DNA of 27,434 nucleotides from CAYNQK01 sp964470375 (GTDB lineage: Bacteria; Spirochaetota; Spirochaetia; Treponematales; JBGSOB01): assembly GCA_964470375.1 (NCBI GenBank), contig CAYYCP010000044.1, positions 1 through 27,434 on the forward strand, in the 5' to 3' direction. This document shows positions 6,545 through 14,781 of this stretch, one piece after another (positions within the stretch are counted from its first letter, which is position 1; each line of letters starts with the position of its first letter). The translations under genes and the position numbers were made by a program. The notes under the pieces are model-generated. The model was not told the DNA's origin, did no database searches, and was given only the letters and a program-made list of their open reading frames with translations.

Positions 6545-9301
6545 CTATTCCGCGGCGGGCGACAGCTTCCTGAGAACCTCGACAGTCTCGGAAACCTCCA
6601 GCTGGTCGCCGGGCTGAAGGTCCTTGAGGCCGTCGATGCCGATACCGCATTCGAATCCTGTCTCGACTTCCTTGACGTCGTCCTTGAAGCGCTTGAGCGA
6701 GCTGATCTTGCCGGAAAAGATTTCAATACCGTCGCGGATGACATGCACGGTGGCGTTTCGCCGTATTTTCCCTTCGATGACGGCGCATCCGGCCACGATG
6801 CCGATCTTGGGCACTTTGAAGACTTCCCGAACCTCAGCGACGCCCAGGTCTTGCTCACGCAGCTCGGGCGCCAGCATGCCCTCCATGGCCTGCCGTACGT
6901 CCTCCACCACCCGGTAGATGATGTTGTACTTGCGGATATCCACTTTTTCCTGTTCGGCCATGGCCTTGGCCTTGGGCGTCGGACGGACATTGAAGGCTAT
7001 CAGGATGGCGTTGGAGGTCGAGGCCAGGATCACATCGCTTTCATTGATTGCGCCGGCCGAGGAGTGGATGACGTTAAGCCGCACTTCCTTGGTGCTCAAG
7101 CGCTCCAGGGATGCCTTAACAGCCTCCGCACTGCCCTGAACGTCGGATTTTATGATGACCTTGAGCTCCTGGACGGCGCCCTCGCTGATGGTATCGTATA
7201 GATTGTCGAGGGTAATCTTCTTGATCGTCTTGGCTTCCTCGGATCGCTTTAGCTCCTGGCGCTTGGTGGATACCAGTCGGGCGTCCTTCTCGTTCTCGGT
7301 GACCTGGAAGGGATCGCCCGCGTTGGGTATGCCCTCGAGGCCGATGATCTCGACCGGCATGGAGGGAGTGGCCTCGTCTATCTTGCAGCCGCGATCGTCG
7401 AAAATGGCCCGCACCCGGCCCGGGTAGATGCCGGCCACGAAGGAGTCTCCCACCCTCAGGGTACCGCGCTCAATGATAACTGTGGCCACTATGCCGCGCC
7501 CATGATCGACCTTGGACTCCAGGACCTTGCCCTCGGCGCGGCAGTCATAGTTGGCGGTCAGCTCGAGCATCTCGGCTTGCACCAGCACGGAATCAAGGAG
7601 CTCGTCGATGCCCTTCTTCTGCAGGGCCGATATCTCGTTGAAGATGGTATCGCCGCCCCAGTCCTCGGGGGTCAGCCCAAGCTCCGAAAGCTGCGTCTTG
7701 ACCCGGTCCGGATTGGCCTCAGGCAGATCGCACTTATTGATGGCCACGATGATGGGCACCTTGGCTTCCTTGGCGTGGTTCAGAGCCTCGATAGTCTGGG
7801 GCATGACGCCGTCGTTCGCGGCGACCACCAGGATGACGATATCGGTGATCTGTGCGCCTCGAGCGCGCATGAGGGTGAAGGCCTCGTGGCCGGGGGTGTC
7901 CAGGAAAGTGATCTTGCCCTTGCCGGATTCCACCATGTAGGCGCCTATGTGCTGGGTGATGCCGCCGAATTCGCTGGCTGCCACGTCGGTCTTGCGTATG
8001 GCGTCCAGGAGCTTGGTCTTGCCGTGGTCAACGTGTCCCATCACGGTGACGATCGGCGGCCGATGCCTGAGGCTGTCGGGATGGTCGGCCTCAGTGCTTA
8101 TGACCGTTTCGTCATACAGGGAGACCACGCGCACCTGGCAGCCGTATTCCGCGGCCAGAATGGCGGCCGTGTCGGAGTCAATCTGCTGGTTGATGGTCAC
8201 CATCATGCCCATGCTCATGAGCTTGCCGATAAGGTCGGAGGCCTTCAGGTTCATCTTGCGCGCCAATTCAGCCACCGAGATCGACTCCATGATGTCGATC
8301 TCCTTGGGAATGGGGTTGGCCCGTTGGGACTGCTTTTTCTTGAGCTGGAGCGCCTTTTCCTCCAGGATGTCCTTCTTGGGGTAGTTCGGTTTCTTGGCCT
8401 TGATGAATTTCTTGGAAATGGCCTTCTTCTTATCACCGGCCGCGTCGACGCCGCCGCTTACGGGACGAGGGCCCATGCCCGGTCGAGGCGGCCGACCGGG
8501 GCCTGAGCCGTAACCGCCTGGGCGGGGACCTGAGCCGTAGGGCCGGGGACCGGAACCGTACCCTCCCGGCCGAGGGCTCGAGCCGTAGGGCCGTGGGCCG
8601 GAGCCGCCCGGACGGGTGGATGGGCTGTAGGGCCGGGGCCCCTGAGAAGGGCCGCCCTGGCCGTAAGGCGGACGGGATACCTGCCCGTAGGCGGGACGGC
8701 GATCCTCGTATTGGTTGACTGGCCGCCCTCCTACAATGCCCTGGCGCGATGCCGGACGGGCGCTTTGAAAGGAGTCAGGGGCGGCACGCCGCTCATCGGG
8801 TCGGTAATCGCGCCGAGGCCCCACCTGGCCGGCCACCACGTTGGGCCTCTCGGTCTTGGGGATCTCCCGAACGCCTTTGGGCCTTTCTGCGGAGACGCCC
8901 GCCGATGCAGGAGCACCTGCTGAAGGCGGAGTGACGGCCGGTGCGGCTCCCTCGGGCTTTTTAGTGGTTTGCTCAGGGCTGGATTCACGGGCCTCGGCAA
9001 GGGCCGTGGCATGAGGCGCCGCCTGGGCTGTCGCCGACTCGGGGGGAAGGGGCGCGCCAGCCTCGCCCTCCGGGCGCTGGGCATGGACACGCACTACCGG
9101 TTTTTTCTTCTTAACGACGACGATCTTTTTGCGTTCGCCGGCCTCGCCTTCCGCAGCGGCGCCTGCGGCGGCTTTGGTCTGGCCCGCCTCATGGGTCGCC
9201 TTTGCCTCGGTTTCCGCCTTGGCCGGGGCCTCGGCGGCCTCGGGCCTCTTATGCTGCTTTATCAATGTCACGCGCGGCTTCTTGTCTACTTCCTCAGCCA
9301 T
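6545..9301 (-). CDS. infB: Translation initiation factor IF-2
   Basis: The GTPase that brings initiator fMet-tRNA to the 30S subunit. The frame is open from 9358, but homologous sequence starts at MAEEVDKKPRVTLIKQ. The ATG at 9301 clears the nusA stop by 16 bases and has AAGGA just upstream, giving 918 aa. The N-terminal third is low complexity: an Ala/Glu/Lys-rich part, then a Gly/Pro/Arg/Tyr-rich repeat. After a Lys-rich linker come the IF2N helix bundle (SVAELARKMNLKASDLIGKL, near residue 340) and the G domain: G1 GHVDHGKT near 420, G3 DTPGHE near 468, G4 NKCD near 522. Domains II-IV follow, ending with GFECGIGIDGLKDLQPGDQLE. Confidence 0.97.
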   Translation of the reverse strand: MAEEVDKKPRVTLIKQHKRPEAAEAPAKAETEAKATHEAGQTKAAAGAAAEGEAGERKKIVVVKKKKPVVRVHAQRPEGEAGAPLPPESATAQAAPHATALAEARESSPEQTTKKPEGAAPAVTPPSAGAPASAGVSAERPKGVREIPKTERPNVVAGQVGPRRDYRPDERRAAPDSFQSARPASRQGIVGGRPVNQYEDRRPAYGQVSRPPYGQGGPSQGPRPYSPSTRPGGSGPRPYGSSPRPGGYGSGPRPYGSGPRPGGYGSGPGRPPRPGMGPRPVSGGVDAAGDKKKAISKKFIKAKKPNYPKKDILEEKALQLKKKQSQRANPIPKEIDIMESISVAELARKMNLKASDLIGKLMSMGMMVTINQQIDSDTAAILAAEYGCQVRVVSLYDETVISTEADHPDSLRHRPPIVTVMGHVDHGKTKLLDAIRKTDVAASEFGGITQHIGAYMVESGKGKITFLDTPGHEAFTLMRARGAQITDIVILVVAANDGVMPQTIEALNHAKEAKVPIIVAINKCDLPEANPDRVKTQLSELGLTPEDWGGDTIFNEISALQKKGIDELLDSVLVQAEMLELTANYDCRAEGKVLESKVDHGRGIVATVIIERGTLRVGDSFVAGIYPGRVRAIFDDRGCKIDEATPSMPVEIIGLEGIPNAGDPFQVTENEKDARLVSTKRQELKRSEEAKTIKKITLDNLYDTISEGAVQELKVIIKSDVQGSAEAVKASLERLSTKEVRLNVIHSSAGAINESDVILASTSNAILIAFNVRPTPKAKAMAEQEKVDIRKYNIIYRVVEDVRQAMEGMLAPELREQDLGVAEVREVFKVPKIGIVAGCAVIEGKIRRNATVHVIRDGIEIFSGKISSLKRFKDDVKEVETGFECGIGIDGLKDLQPGDQLEVSETVEVLRKLSPAAE
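8455..8685 (-). repeat. Gly-Pro-Arg-Tyr repeat tract inside infB
   Basis: About 75 codons of the IF-2 N-terminal region encode tandem variants of GPRPYGS and PRPGGYGSG, with six or more imperfect units. At DNA level the repeated core is gccgtagggccggg on the plus strand. The tract is in frame and free of stops, so it is coding low complexity and not a CRISPR or intergenic repeat. The protein segment should be disordered and positively charged, which could favour RNA binding. Copy number could vary between strains by slippage. Confidence 0.85.
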
Positions 9302-9317
9302 GTTTCCTTGCGCTCCC

Positions 9318-10823
9318 TCACTCTGCCGGACCGTCGTCGTATTCGAAGCTAAGGCCAACCCCGCACTTCGGGCAGCTGGTCATATCAGCCGTTATGCGCT
9401 CACCGCATTCAGGGCATTCGTACACCTCTTCTTCTTCGGCATCGACTTCCGCCTTGGTCTCGCCTTCTACGGCCGGGGTATCGGTGATTTCGTTCTCGGA
9501 CGGCTCAGCCTCTTCCCCGGCCTCCTCCTCAACCACCTCGACGTTGTCCTCGATAATCGAGCGGATCTTGTCGAATTCATCCCCGATCAATCCCTTGATG
9601 GCCTTGATTTCTTCCTCGCTCAGATCCAGGAAGTCCTCGATAAGCTCGATGCCGTTCCGCTGGAGAGCCTCAAGGGCTGCGGCCGATACTCCCGGGAGCT
9701 CGTCTATGCGGGTGATTTCCTCTTCGGAGTCACTGAACAGCTCGCTGATGGCCCGGCGTGAGCCATAGGCGATGTCCATCTCGCGGAACTGTTCCTCGGT
9801 CTTGACGTCTATGCTCCAGTCCGTCAGGCGGTTGGCCAGGCGCACGTTCAGGCCCTGCTTGCCGATAGCCAGAGACAGCTGCGAGTCGGGCACTATGACT
9901 AAGGCTTGGCGCTTGGCCTCGTCGATGATGTAGACGTCCTTGACCTCGGCCGGCAGGAGGGCGTTTTTGATGAAGCGTTTAGGATCCGGATCCCAGCGCA
10001 GCACGTCCACCTTCTCGCCCTCCAGCTCGCGGATGATGCTTTGAATGCGCACGCCCTTGAGGCCCACGCAAGCGCCCACCGGATCCACGTCGTCGCGGTT
10101 GGAGTATATGGCTATCTTGGTGCGGTAGCCGGCCTCGCGCACGATCTTCTCTATCTCTATGGTCTTGTCGTAGATCTCGGGGATCTCCAGCTCCAGCACG
10201 GCCTTGACCAGCTCGGTGTGCGTGCGCGACAGCACGATCTGGAGGCCGGTGGGGGTCTTGTTGACCTCCACGATGAGGGCCTTGATGCGGTCGTTCTGGT
10301 GGTAGGTCTCCCGCGGAGACTGGTACTTCTTGGGCAGGATGCCCTCGACCTTGCCTAGGTCCACGAAGATGTTGCCGTTCTTCTCGCGCTGGTAGTAGCC
10401 GATGATGATCTCGCCTACCTTGTCCTTGAATTCCGAGTAGAGGGTGTCCTTCTGGATATCGCGCAGGCTCTGGCGGGCGGTCTGCTTGGCCGTCTGCACT
10501 GAGCCGCGGTCGAATTCGGATAGGTCGATGGGGATGAGGAGCTCGTCGCCGATCTCGGCCTCGGGATCAAGGGCCTTGGCCTCGTCGATGTCTATCTCCA
10601 GAGCCTCGTCGATGACATCGTCGACTATCATCTTTCTGGCGAAGACCTCAAGCTCGCTGTTATCCGCGGCAAAGCGCACCACCGCGTTCTCGGAAGTGCC
10701 GTACTTGCGCTTGAAGGCCGCCAATATGAAGTCCTCGATTGTCTTGAGGACGAGTTCCTCTGAAATGCCCTTGTCTTGGACGAGCTGCCGGATCGCCTCC
10801 GACATATCGGATGCCATGGTCAC
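9318..10823 (-). CDS. nusA: Transcription termination/antitermination factor NusA with C-terminal zinc ribbon
   Basis: Binds RNA polymerase and nascent RNA, promoting pausing, intrinsic termination and antitermination. Domains in order: the N-terminal polymerase-binding domain, S1 (from about residue 135, KVGEIIIGYY), KH1 (GACVGLKGVRIQSI), KH2 (SLAIGKQGLNVRLA), one helix-hairpin-helix acidic repeat (RIDELPGVSAAALEAL), an acidic linker, and a zinc ribbon with Cys pairs at 470/473 and 484/487 (CPEC...CPKC, coding 9363-9416). The ribbon is not part of standard NusA. The start is GTG at 10823, overlapping the rimP stop as GTGA, with AGGAGG 4 bases upstream. The ATG at 10817, 10 bases from the same site, is an alternative. 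Confidence 0.95.
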   Translation of the reverse strand: MTMASDMSEAIRQLVQDKGISEELVLKTIEDFILAAFKRKYGTSENAVVRFAADNSELEVFARKMIVDDVIDEALEIDIDEAKALDPEAEIGDELLIPIDLSEFDRGSVQTAKQTARQSLRDIQKDTLYSEFKDKVGEIIIGYYQREKNGNIFVDLGKVEGILPKKYQSPRETYHQNDRIKALIVEVNKTPTGLQIVLSRTHTELVKAVLELEIPEIYDKTIEIEKIVREAGYRTKIAIYSNRDDVDPVGACVGLKGVRIQSIIRELEGEKVDVLRWDPDPKRFIKNALLPAEVKDVYIIDEAKRQALVIVPDSQLSLAIGKQGLNVRLANRLTDWSIDVKTEEQFREMDIAYGSRRAISELFSDSEEEITRIDELPGVSAAALEALQRNGIELIEDFLDLSEEEIKAIKGLIGDEFDKIRSIIEDNVEVVEEEAGEEAEPSENEITDTPAVEGETKAEVDAEEEEVYECPECGERITADMTSCPKCGVGLSFEYDDGPAE

Positions 10824-11281
10824 CCAACCTCCTCTGAATGGTCTAAGCGCATCTTGGCGATGTCCTCCATGCGGATCCGCACACGGTCTCGGCCGCGCGC
10901 CTCGATGACTACCAGTCCTTCCTCAAGGCCGCGAAGCACGCCTCCCAGCCAGGCTGATTCCGACCTCAGGTAGGCCCGCACGCCCCGGCCGCTGAATATC
11001 TCGTATTCGCGCGGCGACTTAAGCCATCGTTCCGTCCCCGGCGAGGACACCTCGAGCTGGATATCCGCGTCTTCCAGCAGCACCTGCAGGCGCGGATGGA
11101 TCAAGCGATGGACCTTGGCGCATTCGTCTATACCCACGCCCTCGGCCGAATAAATAACTGCTCTGGCCTGAGAGGTACCGCGATGCCGGCTGATGCTCAT
11201 CTCCACAAGTTCGAAGCCGATGCCCTTAAGCAGTTCGCTAACGCTTTCGAAGACAGCCTCTTCCGTATCAGCTCCTTCCAT
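10820..11281 (-). CDS. rimP: Ribosome maturation factor RimP
   Basis: Needed for maturation of the 30S subunit. At 153 residues it has the family length, with an N-terminal alpha/beta domain (AVFESVSELLKGIGFELVEM) and the conserved LEVSSPGTERWLKSPREYEIFSGRGVRAYL stretch leading into an SH3-like C-terminal domain. The start is uncertain. The ATG at 11281 is preferred; a TTG at 11287 is in frame but overlaps the T-run of the terminator just upstream. Neither start has a clear Shine-Dalgarno site, which is odd for the first gene of a long operon. It overlaps nusA by 4 bases, and rimP-nusA pairing is near-universal. Confidence 0.93.
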   Translation of the reverse strand: MEGADTEEAVFESVSELLKGIGFELVEMSISRHRGTSQARAVIYSAEGVGIDECAKVHRLIHPRLQVLLEDADIQLEVSSPGTERWLKSPREYEIFSGRGVRAYLRSESAWLGGVLRGLEEGLVVIEARGRDRVRIRMEDIAKMRLDHSEEVG

Positions 11282-11285
11282 TGCC

Positions 11286-11318
11286 AAAAAAAAAGAGCCG
11301 TACGCGGACGACTCTTTT
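11286..11318 (-). terminator. Intrinsic terminator / likely attenuator in the rimP-nusA leader
   Basis: Read on the minus strand, AAAAGAGTCGT (11318-11308) pairs with ACGGCTCTTTT (11301-11291) around the 6-base loop CCGCGT. This gives an 11-bp stem with one G-U pair, ending in nine Ts (11294-11286). This is a classic rho-independent terminator. It lies downstream of the rimP promoter and only 5 bases before the rimP ATG. It can therefore end mutS-comF transcripts and also attenuate the rimP-nusA operon. On the plus strand the same arms are followed by TTTTCTATAT, so it may also work weakly in reverse. Confidence 0.85.
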
Positions 11319-11346
11319 CTATATACGTAATTCCACTGTCGCGGAC

Positions 11347-11375
11347 ATCATAGCAAGAGCCCGATGCTTCGTCAA
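11347..11375 (-). promoter_or_regulatory. Sigma70-type promoter of the rimP-nusA-infB operon
   Basis: On the minus strand TTGACG (11375-11370) and TATGAT (11352-11347) are spaced by exactly 17 bases, each matching five of six consensus positions. The predicted transcription start is near 11340. That gives a leader of about 59 bases to the rimP ATG that contains the whole terminator hairpin. It lies in the comF-rimP gap (11,282-11,441), the only sizeable gap upstream of this operon. Confidence 0.8.
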
Positions 11376-11441
11376 GGCGTTGTCATCCGTGGTGAGCGAG
11401 AAAAAGCCTTGAAAACGGCCTATTCCGGGATGACCGGAAAA

Positions 11442-12116
11442 TCACACCTCCATGGCCAGGGCTAAGCAATCGACGCGCTCGGCTCCTCCATCCTTTAGCA
11501 CACGAGCGCATTCTCCCAAGGTCGCGCCAGTGGTGACTACATCGTCCAGGAGGAGCCAGCGCCGTGGAATGCCGCCGGGTCGGCCTGAGCGGTTATCCAG
11601 GTGAAAAAGGAATCTTCCCCGCGGATTCATAAGGCGCTGTTCCAAATTCATGCGTTTCTGCTCCGGACCCGGGAGCTTCACCATACAGCGCCGGCCGCCA
11701 GACCAGGCCAAACCACGCGCGACCTCTCCGGCCGGATCCCAGCCGCGGGAGCGGAGGCGGTGCTCGTCGGCCGGGACGGATATCAGCGAGGAACCCGGGA
11801 AGCGACCCAAGTATGCCTCAACACAGGCCCTGAAAAGCGGCAGGGGCCTCAGGTCATGGGCATACTTGTAGGATCGAATGAGGGCCTTGGCCGGCCCGGC
11901 ATAGGCCCATATTGCTTGGCATGAGTCGAAGCCCGGGAGGCCTGATCGGCATCGGAGGCAAATGCCCTGGGAAGAAGTGAGGGGACGGCCGCAGACCTGG
12001 CAAAGACAGGTCGACAGCCAGGGAAGCTCGGACCAGCAGGCCGCGCAGAGCCCGAAATGGCCGGCCGGGGGAGATGCATCGGCGCCGCAGCAGGCGCAGG
12101 CTCCTGGAATGTGCAT
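11442..12116 (-). CDS. comF: ComF family phosphoribosyltransferase-like protein
   Basis: A ComF/GntX family protein. An N-terminal zinc-finger-like region has several Cys pairs (CACC, CAAC, CQVC, CLRC, within about the first 60 residues). A type I phosphoribosyltransferase-like domain follows, with LISVPADEHRLRSRGWDPA (usual form P...R...RGFN), KRMNLEQRLMNPRGRF (usual QxxLxxxxR..N) and the PRPP-binding loop LLLDDVVTTGATLGEC near the end. In naturally competent bacteria ComF helps take up single-stranded DNA; in others its role is unclear. The frame is open to a GTG at 12185, overlapping mutS. The ATG at 12116 (224 aa) is chosen because the Cys region starts just after it, but no clear ribosome site decides. 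It lies 32 bases after mutS and probably shares its transcript. Confidence 0.85.
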   Translation of the reverse strand: MHIPGACACCGADASPPAGHFGLCAACWSELPWLSTCLCQVCGRPLTSSQGICLRCRSGLPGFDSCQAIWAYAGPAKALIRSYKYAHDLRPLPLFRACVEAYLGRFPGSSLISVPADEHRLRSRGWDPAGEVARGLAWSGGRRCMVKLPGPEQKRMNLEQRLMNPRGRFLFHLDNRSGRPGGIPRRWLLLDDVVTTGATLGECARVLKDGGAERVDCLALAMEV

Positions 12117-12148
12117 GCATTCGCATCGCCCGTCAGCGGCAGCCCGCT

Positions 12149-14776
12149 TCAGGGCTTCGGGGGCTTCGAGAGGAGCTTCTTCCACATGGCCACGCGGGTG
12201 ATAGCCTCCAGGGGTGTCATGGCCTCCACGTCCAGGCCGCGGATCTCCTCAAGTAGGGCCTCTCCATCGTCGAAGAGCTGTCCGGCCGGGCTTGCCCGTT
12301 TCCCCCCCCCGATAGGCTGAGGGGCGGCGAGGGAATGATCGCGCTGCCCAGCCAAGAAGGACGGCAGAGTCGATGCGGTGCGCTCCAGCTCGGCCCTGAT
12401 CTGCTCGGCCCGACGGAGGACGGGAGCAGGCATCCCGGCCAGGGCTGCCACCTGTATCCCGTAACTGGATGTGGCCGCACCTGGGGCGACTTTCTTTAGA
12501 AAGACGATCTGGCCCTCGCGCTCCTCGGCCTCCAGGCAGAGGAGGAGGACGGCTTCGCCCGAGAGCGAGGCCAGCTCGTGGTAATGCGTGGCGAAGAGGC
12601 TCCGGGCGCCCAGCTCGCGCGAGAGGCGTTCCGAGACGGCCCAGGCAATCGCCAGGCCGTCGGTGGTGGACGTGCCGCGTCCGACCTCGTCCATGATGAT
12701 GAGGCTGCGCGGACCGGCGGTGTTGAGGATGTAGGCCGTTTCGTTCATTTCCACGAGAAAGGTGGATTCCCCGCGGGCAAGGTTGTCCTGGGCGCCTACC
12801 CGGCAGAAAATGCGGTCAACCAGGCCGATGCGCGCCTCGGCGGCCGGGACGAAGGAGCCGGCCTGGGCCATAAGCGTGATCAGGGCGGTCTGACGAAGGA
12901 AGGTGGACTTGCCGGCCATGTTGGGACCGGTGATGAGGGCGAAGCTCTTGCCGCCCAGGCAGAGGTCGATGTCGTTGGGGATGAAGGCCCCCTCGGGCAG
13001 ATGGGCTTCGACGATCGGGTGGCGTCCCTCGCGGATGAAGAGGCGGTCGCCTGAATCCACTATCGGCCTTGTCCATCCACGGCGGGTAGCTGCGAAAGCC
13101 AAGCCGGCCGACACGTCGATCTCAGCAACCGCCGCGGCCATGGCCTTCAGGATCGGAAGCTTGGCGGCCAGGTCGTCCCTGAGCTCAAGGAAAAGGCGGC
13201 GCTCGATCTCCACGATGCGTTCACGGGCCCCGTTTATGCGCGCCTCCAGCTCCTGGAGACGCAGGCTGGTGAAGCGCTCTCCGCTGGCCAGTCCCTGGCG
13301 GCGTATGAAGTGGGCCGGCACCTGGCCGGCCTGAGCCTTGCCCACCTCCAAGTGGAAGCCGATGAGATTGTTGTGCTTGAGCTTGAGGTTTGCGATCCCG
13401 GAGGCGGCTTTCTCTTCTTCCAGGTAGGCGTCCAGGACCGAGCGCGAGTCCCGCTCCAGGGCCTTGAGGGAATCCAGCTCCGGATCCAGGCCCTCGCGTA
13501 TCATGTGCCCCTCCGAGAGCAGCACGGATGGCTCGTCGATGATGGCCCCTCGGATCCTGTCCGCGGCCTCTACGGCCTGGATGCGCAGGTCCCGGCCGGG
13601 CAAACAGCCTTGCCAGGCAGCCAGACCCTCCAGACGGGCGCAGGCCTGATCAGTCGCCCTGAGGGAATCGGCCACGGCTAGGAGGTCACGGGCGTTGGCC
13701 CGGCCAAGGGCTATGCGCGATGACAGCCGCTCCAGATCCAAACAGGCTCCCAGACAGGCGCGTAGACGGGCCAGCAGGGCCTGATCGCGATAGAGGCTCT
13801 CGATGCGGTCAAGGCGTCCGGCGATGGCCGACACATCCTTGAGGGGCGAGAGGAGACGGCGCCTGAGTGCCCGTGCCCCCATGGCTGTCTTGGTCTCGTC
13901 CATCACCTCCAGGAGGCAGTATGTGCGGCCGGCATCCTGGAGATTTTGCACGATTTCCAGGTTACGCATACTGGACTCGTCGATGCCCACATAGTCGCTC
14001 TCCGAGGAGACGGTCAGGCCGCGGAGGTTGGAAAGGGCGCCCGCGGCTGCATCCCGCAGATAATCGAGGAGGGCTCCGGCCGAGCGGATCTCCGGGCTGG
14101 CGTCATCGAGCCCGAAGCCCTTCAGGCTTGCCGTGCCCAGCTGGTTCTTGACTTTTTCCGCGGAGGATCGAGCGTCGAAGCACCAATCCGGCAGGCGGTT
14201 CAGTACCATCCCCTCGCGTCCCTCAAGGGCGGCGGCTGCGCCGGGATCGTCAAGCAAGGATTGCTGGACAAGGATCTCGCGCGGCTGGTAACGGGCCAGT
14301 TCGCGTCGCAGACCGGCGGCATCCGGCTCATGACGCGCCAGGCTCACGGTGAATTCACCGGTAGAAAGATCAATAGCCGAGATGGAGTACCCTTCCCCGG
14401 CTCGGCACAGGCTGAGCAGCCAGTTGTTGCGGGCCCGATCCAGGTATTCCTCGTCCAGCATCGTGCCGGGCGTGATCACTTCGACGACCCGCCGCTCCAT
14501 GAGGCCCTTGCCCGGCTGTCCCACCTGCTCGCACACGGCCACCTTGCGCCCAAGTTTGAGCAGGCGGGCTATGTATGAGCGCGATGAGTGGTAGGGTACG
14601 CCGCACATGGGCTGGCCGTTGCGGCGGGTAAGGGTGAGGTCCAATAGGGCGGATACCTCCAGGGCGTCTTCCTTGAACATTTCGTAGAAGTCGCCCAACC
14701 GGAAAAAGAGGATGGCGTAGCCGTGCTCGCGCTTGAGGCGGTCGTACTGCTCCATGAGGGGGCTAGACTCCGGCAT
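12149..14776 (-). CDS. mutS: DNA mismatch repair protein MutS
   Basis: Recognises base mismatches and small loops and starts repair. The 875-residue protein has the mismatch-binding domain with the Phe-x-Glu motif (F30 and E32 in GDFYEMF), the connector, lever and clamp regions, and the ABC-type ATPase: Walker A GPNMAGKST near residue 618, Walker B LIIMDEVGRG near 690, then TSTTDGLAIAWAV. The C-terminal helix motif (LDVEAMTPLEAITRVAMWKKLL) is also present. The ATG at 14776 keeps SSPLMEQY, the counterpart of TPMMQQY in E. coli. It has no ribosome site, and its promoter -10 box ends only 9 bases upstream. In T. pallidum mutS also neighbours ompH. Confidence 0.97.
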   Translation of the reverse strand: MPESSPLMEQYDRLKREHGYAILFFRLGDFYEMFKEDALEVSALLDLTLTRRNGQPMCGVPYHSSRSYIARLLKLGRKVAVCEQVGQPGKGLMERRVVEVITPGTMLDEEYLDRARNNWLLSLCRAGEGYSISAIDLSTGEFTVSLARHEPDAAGLRRELARYQPREILVQQSLLDDPGAAAALEGREGMVLNRLPDWCFDARSSAEKVKNQLGTASLKGFGLDDASPEIRSAGALLDYLRDAAAGALSNLRGLTVSSESDYVGIDESSMRNLEIVQNLQDAGRTYCLLEVMDETKTAMGARALRRRLLSPLKDVSAIAGRLDRIESLYRDQALLARLRACLGACLDLERLSSRIALGRANARDLLAVADSLRATDQACARLEGLAAWQGCLPGRDLRIQAVEAADRIRGAIIDEPSVLLSEGHMIREGLDPELDSLKALERDSRSVLDAYLEEEKAASGIANLKLKHNNLIGFHLEVGKAQAGQVPAHFIRRQGLASGERFTSLRLQELEARINGARERIVEIERRLFLELRDDLAAKLPILKAMAAAVAEIDVSAGLAFAATRRGWTRPIVDSGDRLFIREGRHPIVEAHLPEGAFIPNDIDLCLGGKSFALITGPNMAGKSTFLRQTALITLMAQAGSFVPAAEARIGLVDRIFCRVGAQDNLARGESTFLVEMNETAYILNTAGPRSLIIMDEVGRGTSTTDGLAIAWAVSERLSRELGARSLFATHYHELASLSGEAVLLLCLEAEEREGQIVFLKKVAPGAATSSYGIQVAALAGMPAPVLRRAEQIRAELERTASTLPSFLAGQRDHSLAAPQPIGGGKRASPAGQLFDDGEALLEEIRGLDVEAMTPLEAITRVAMWKKLLSKPPKP

Positions 14777-14781
14777 GAGGT

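Noticed and set aside
6218..8506. Long plus-strand open frames (327 aa at 6218-7201 and 334 aa at 7502-8506) opposite infB and rbfA
   Set aside because: They are antisense shadows of high-GC coding sequence. infB and rbfA are certain on the other strand, and these translations show no domain, signal or ribosome site.
8455..8685. Regular short repeats resembling a CRISPR array or minisatellite
   Set aside because: Units are about 20-30 bases, imperfect, have no unique spacers and stay in the infB frame; they encode a low-complexity protein segment.
9302..9358. 19-residue N-terminal extension of infB overlapping nusA
   Set aside because: IF-2-like sequence begins at the ATG at 9301, after the nusA stop and an AAGGA site.
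11291..11328. The rimP-leader hairpin as a terminator for a plus-strand gene
   Set aside because: No plus-strand gene lies upstream on that side; the T-run is longer and uninterrupted in the minus direction, where real genes run.
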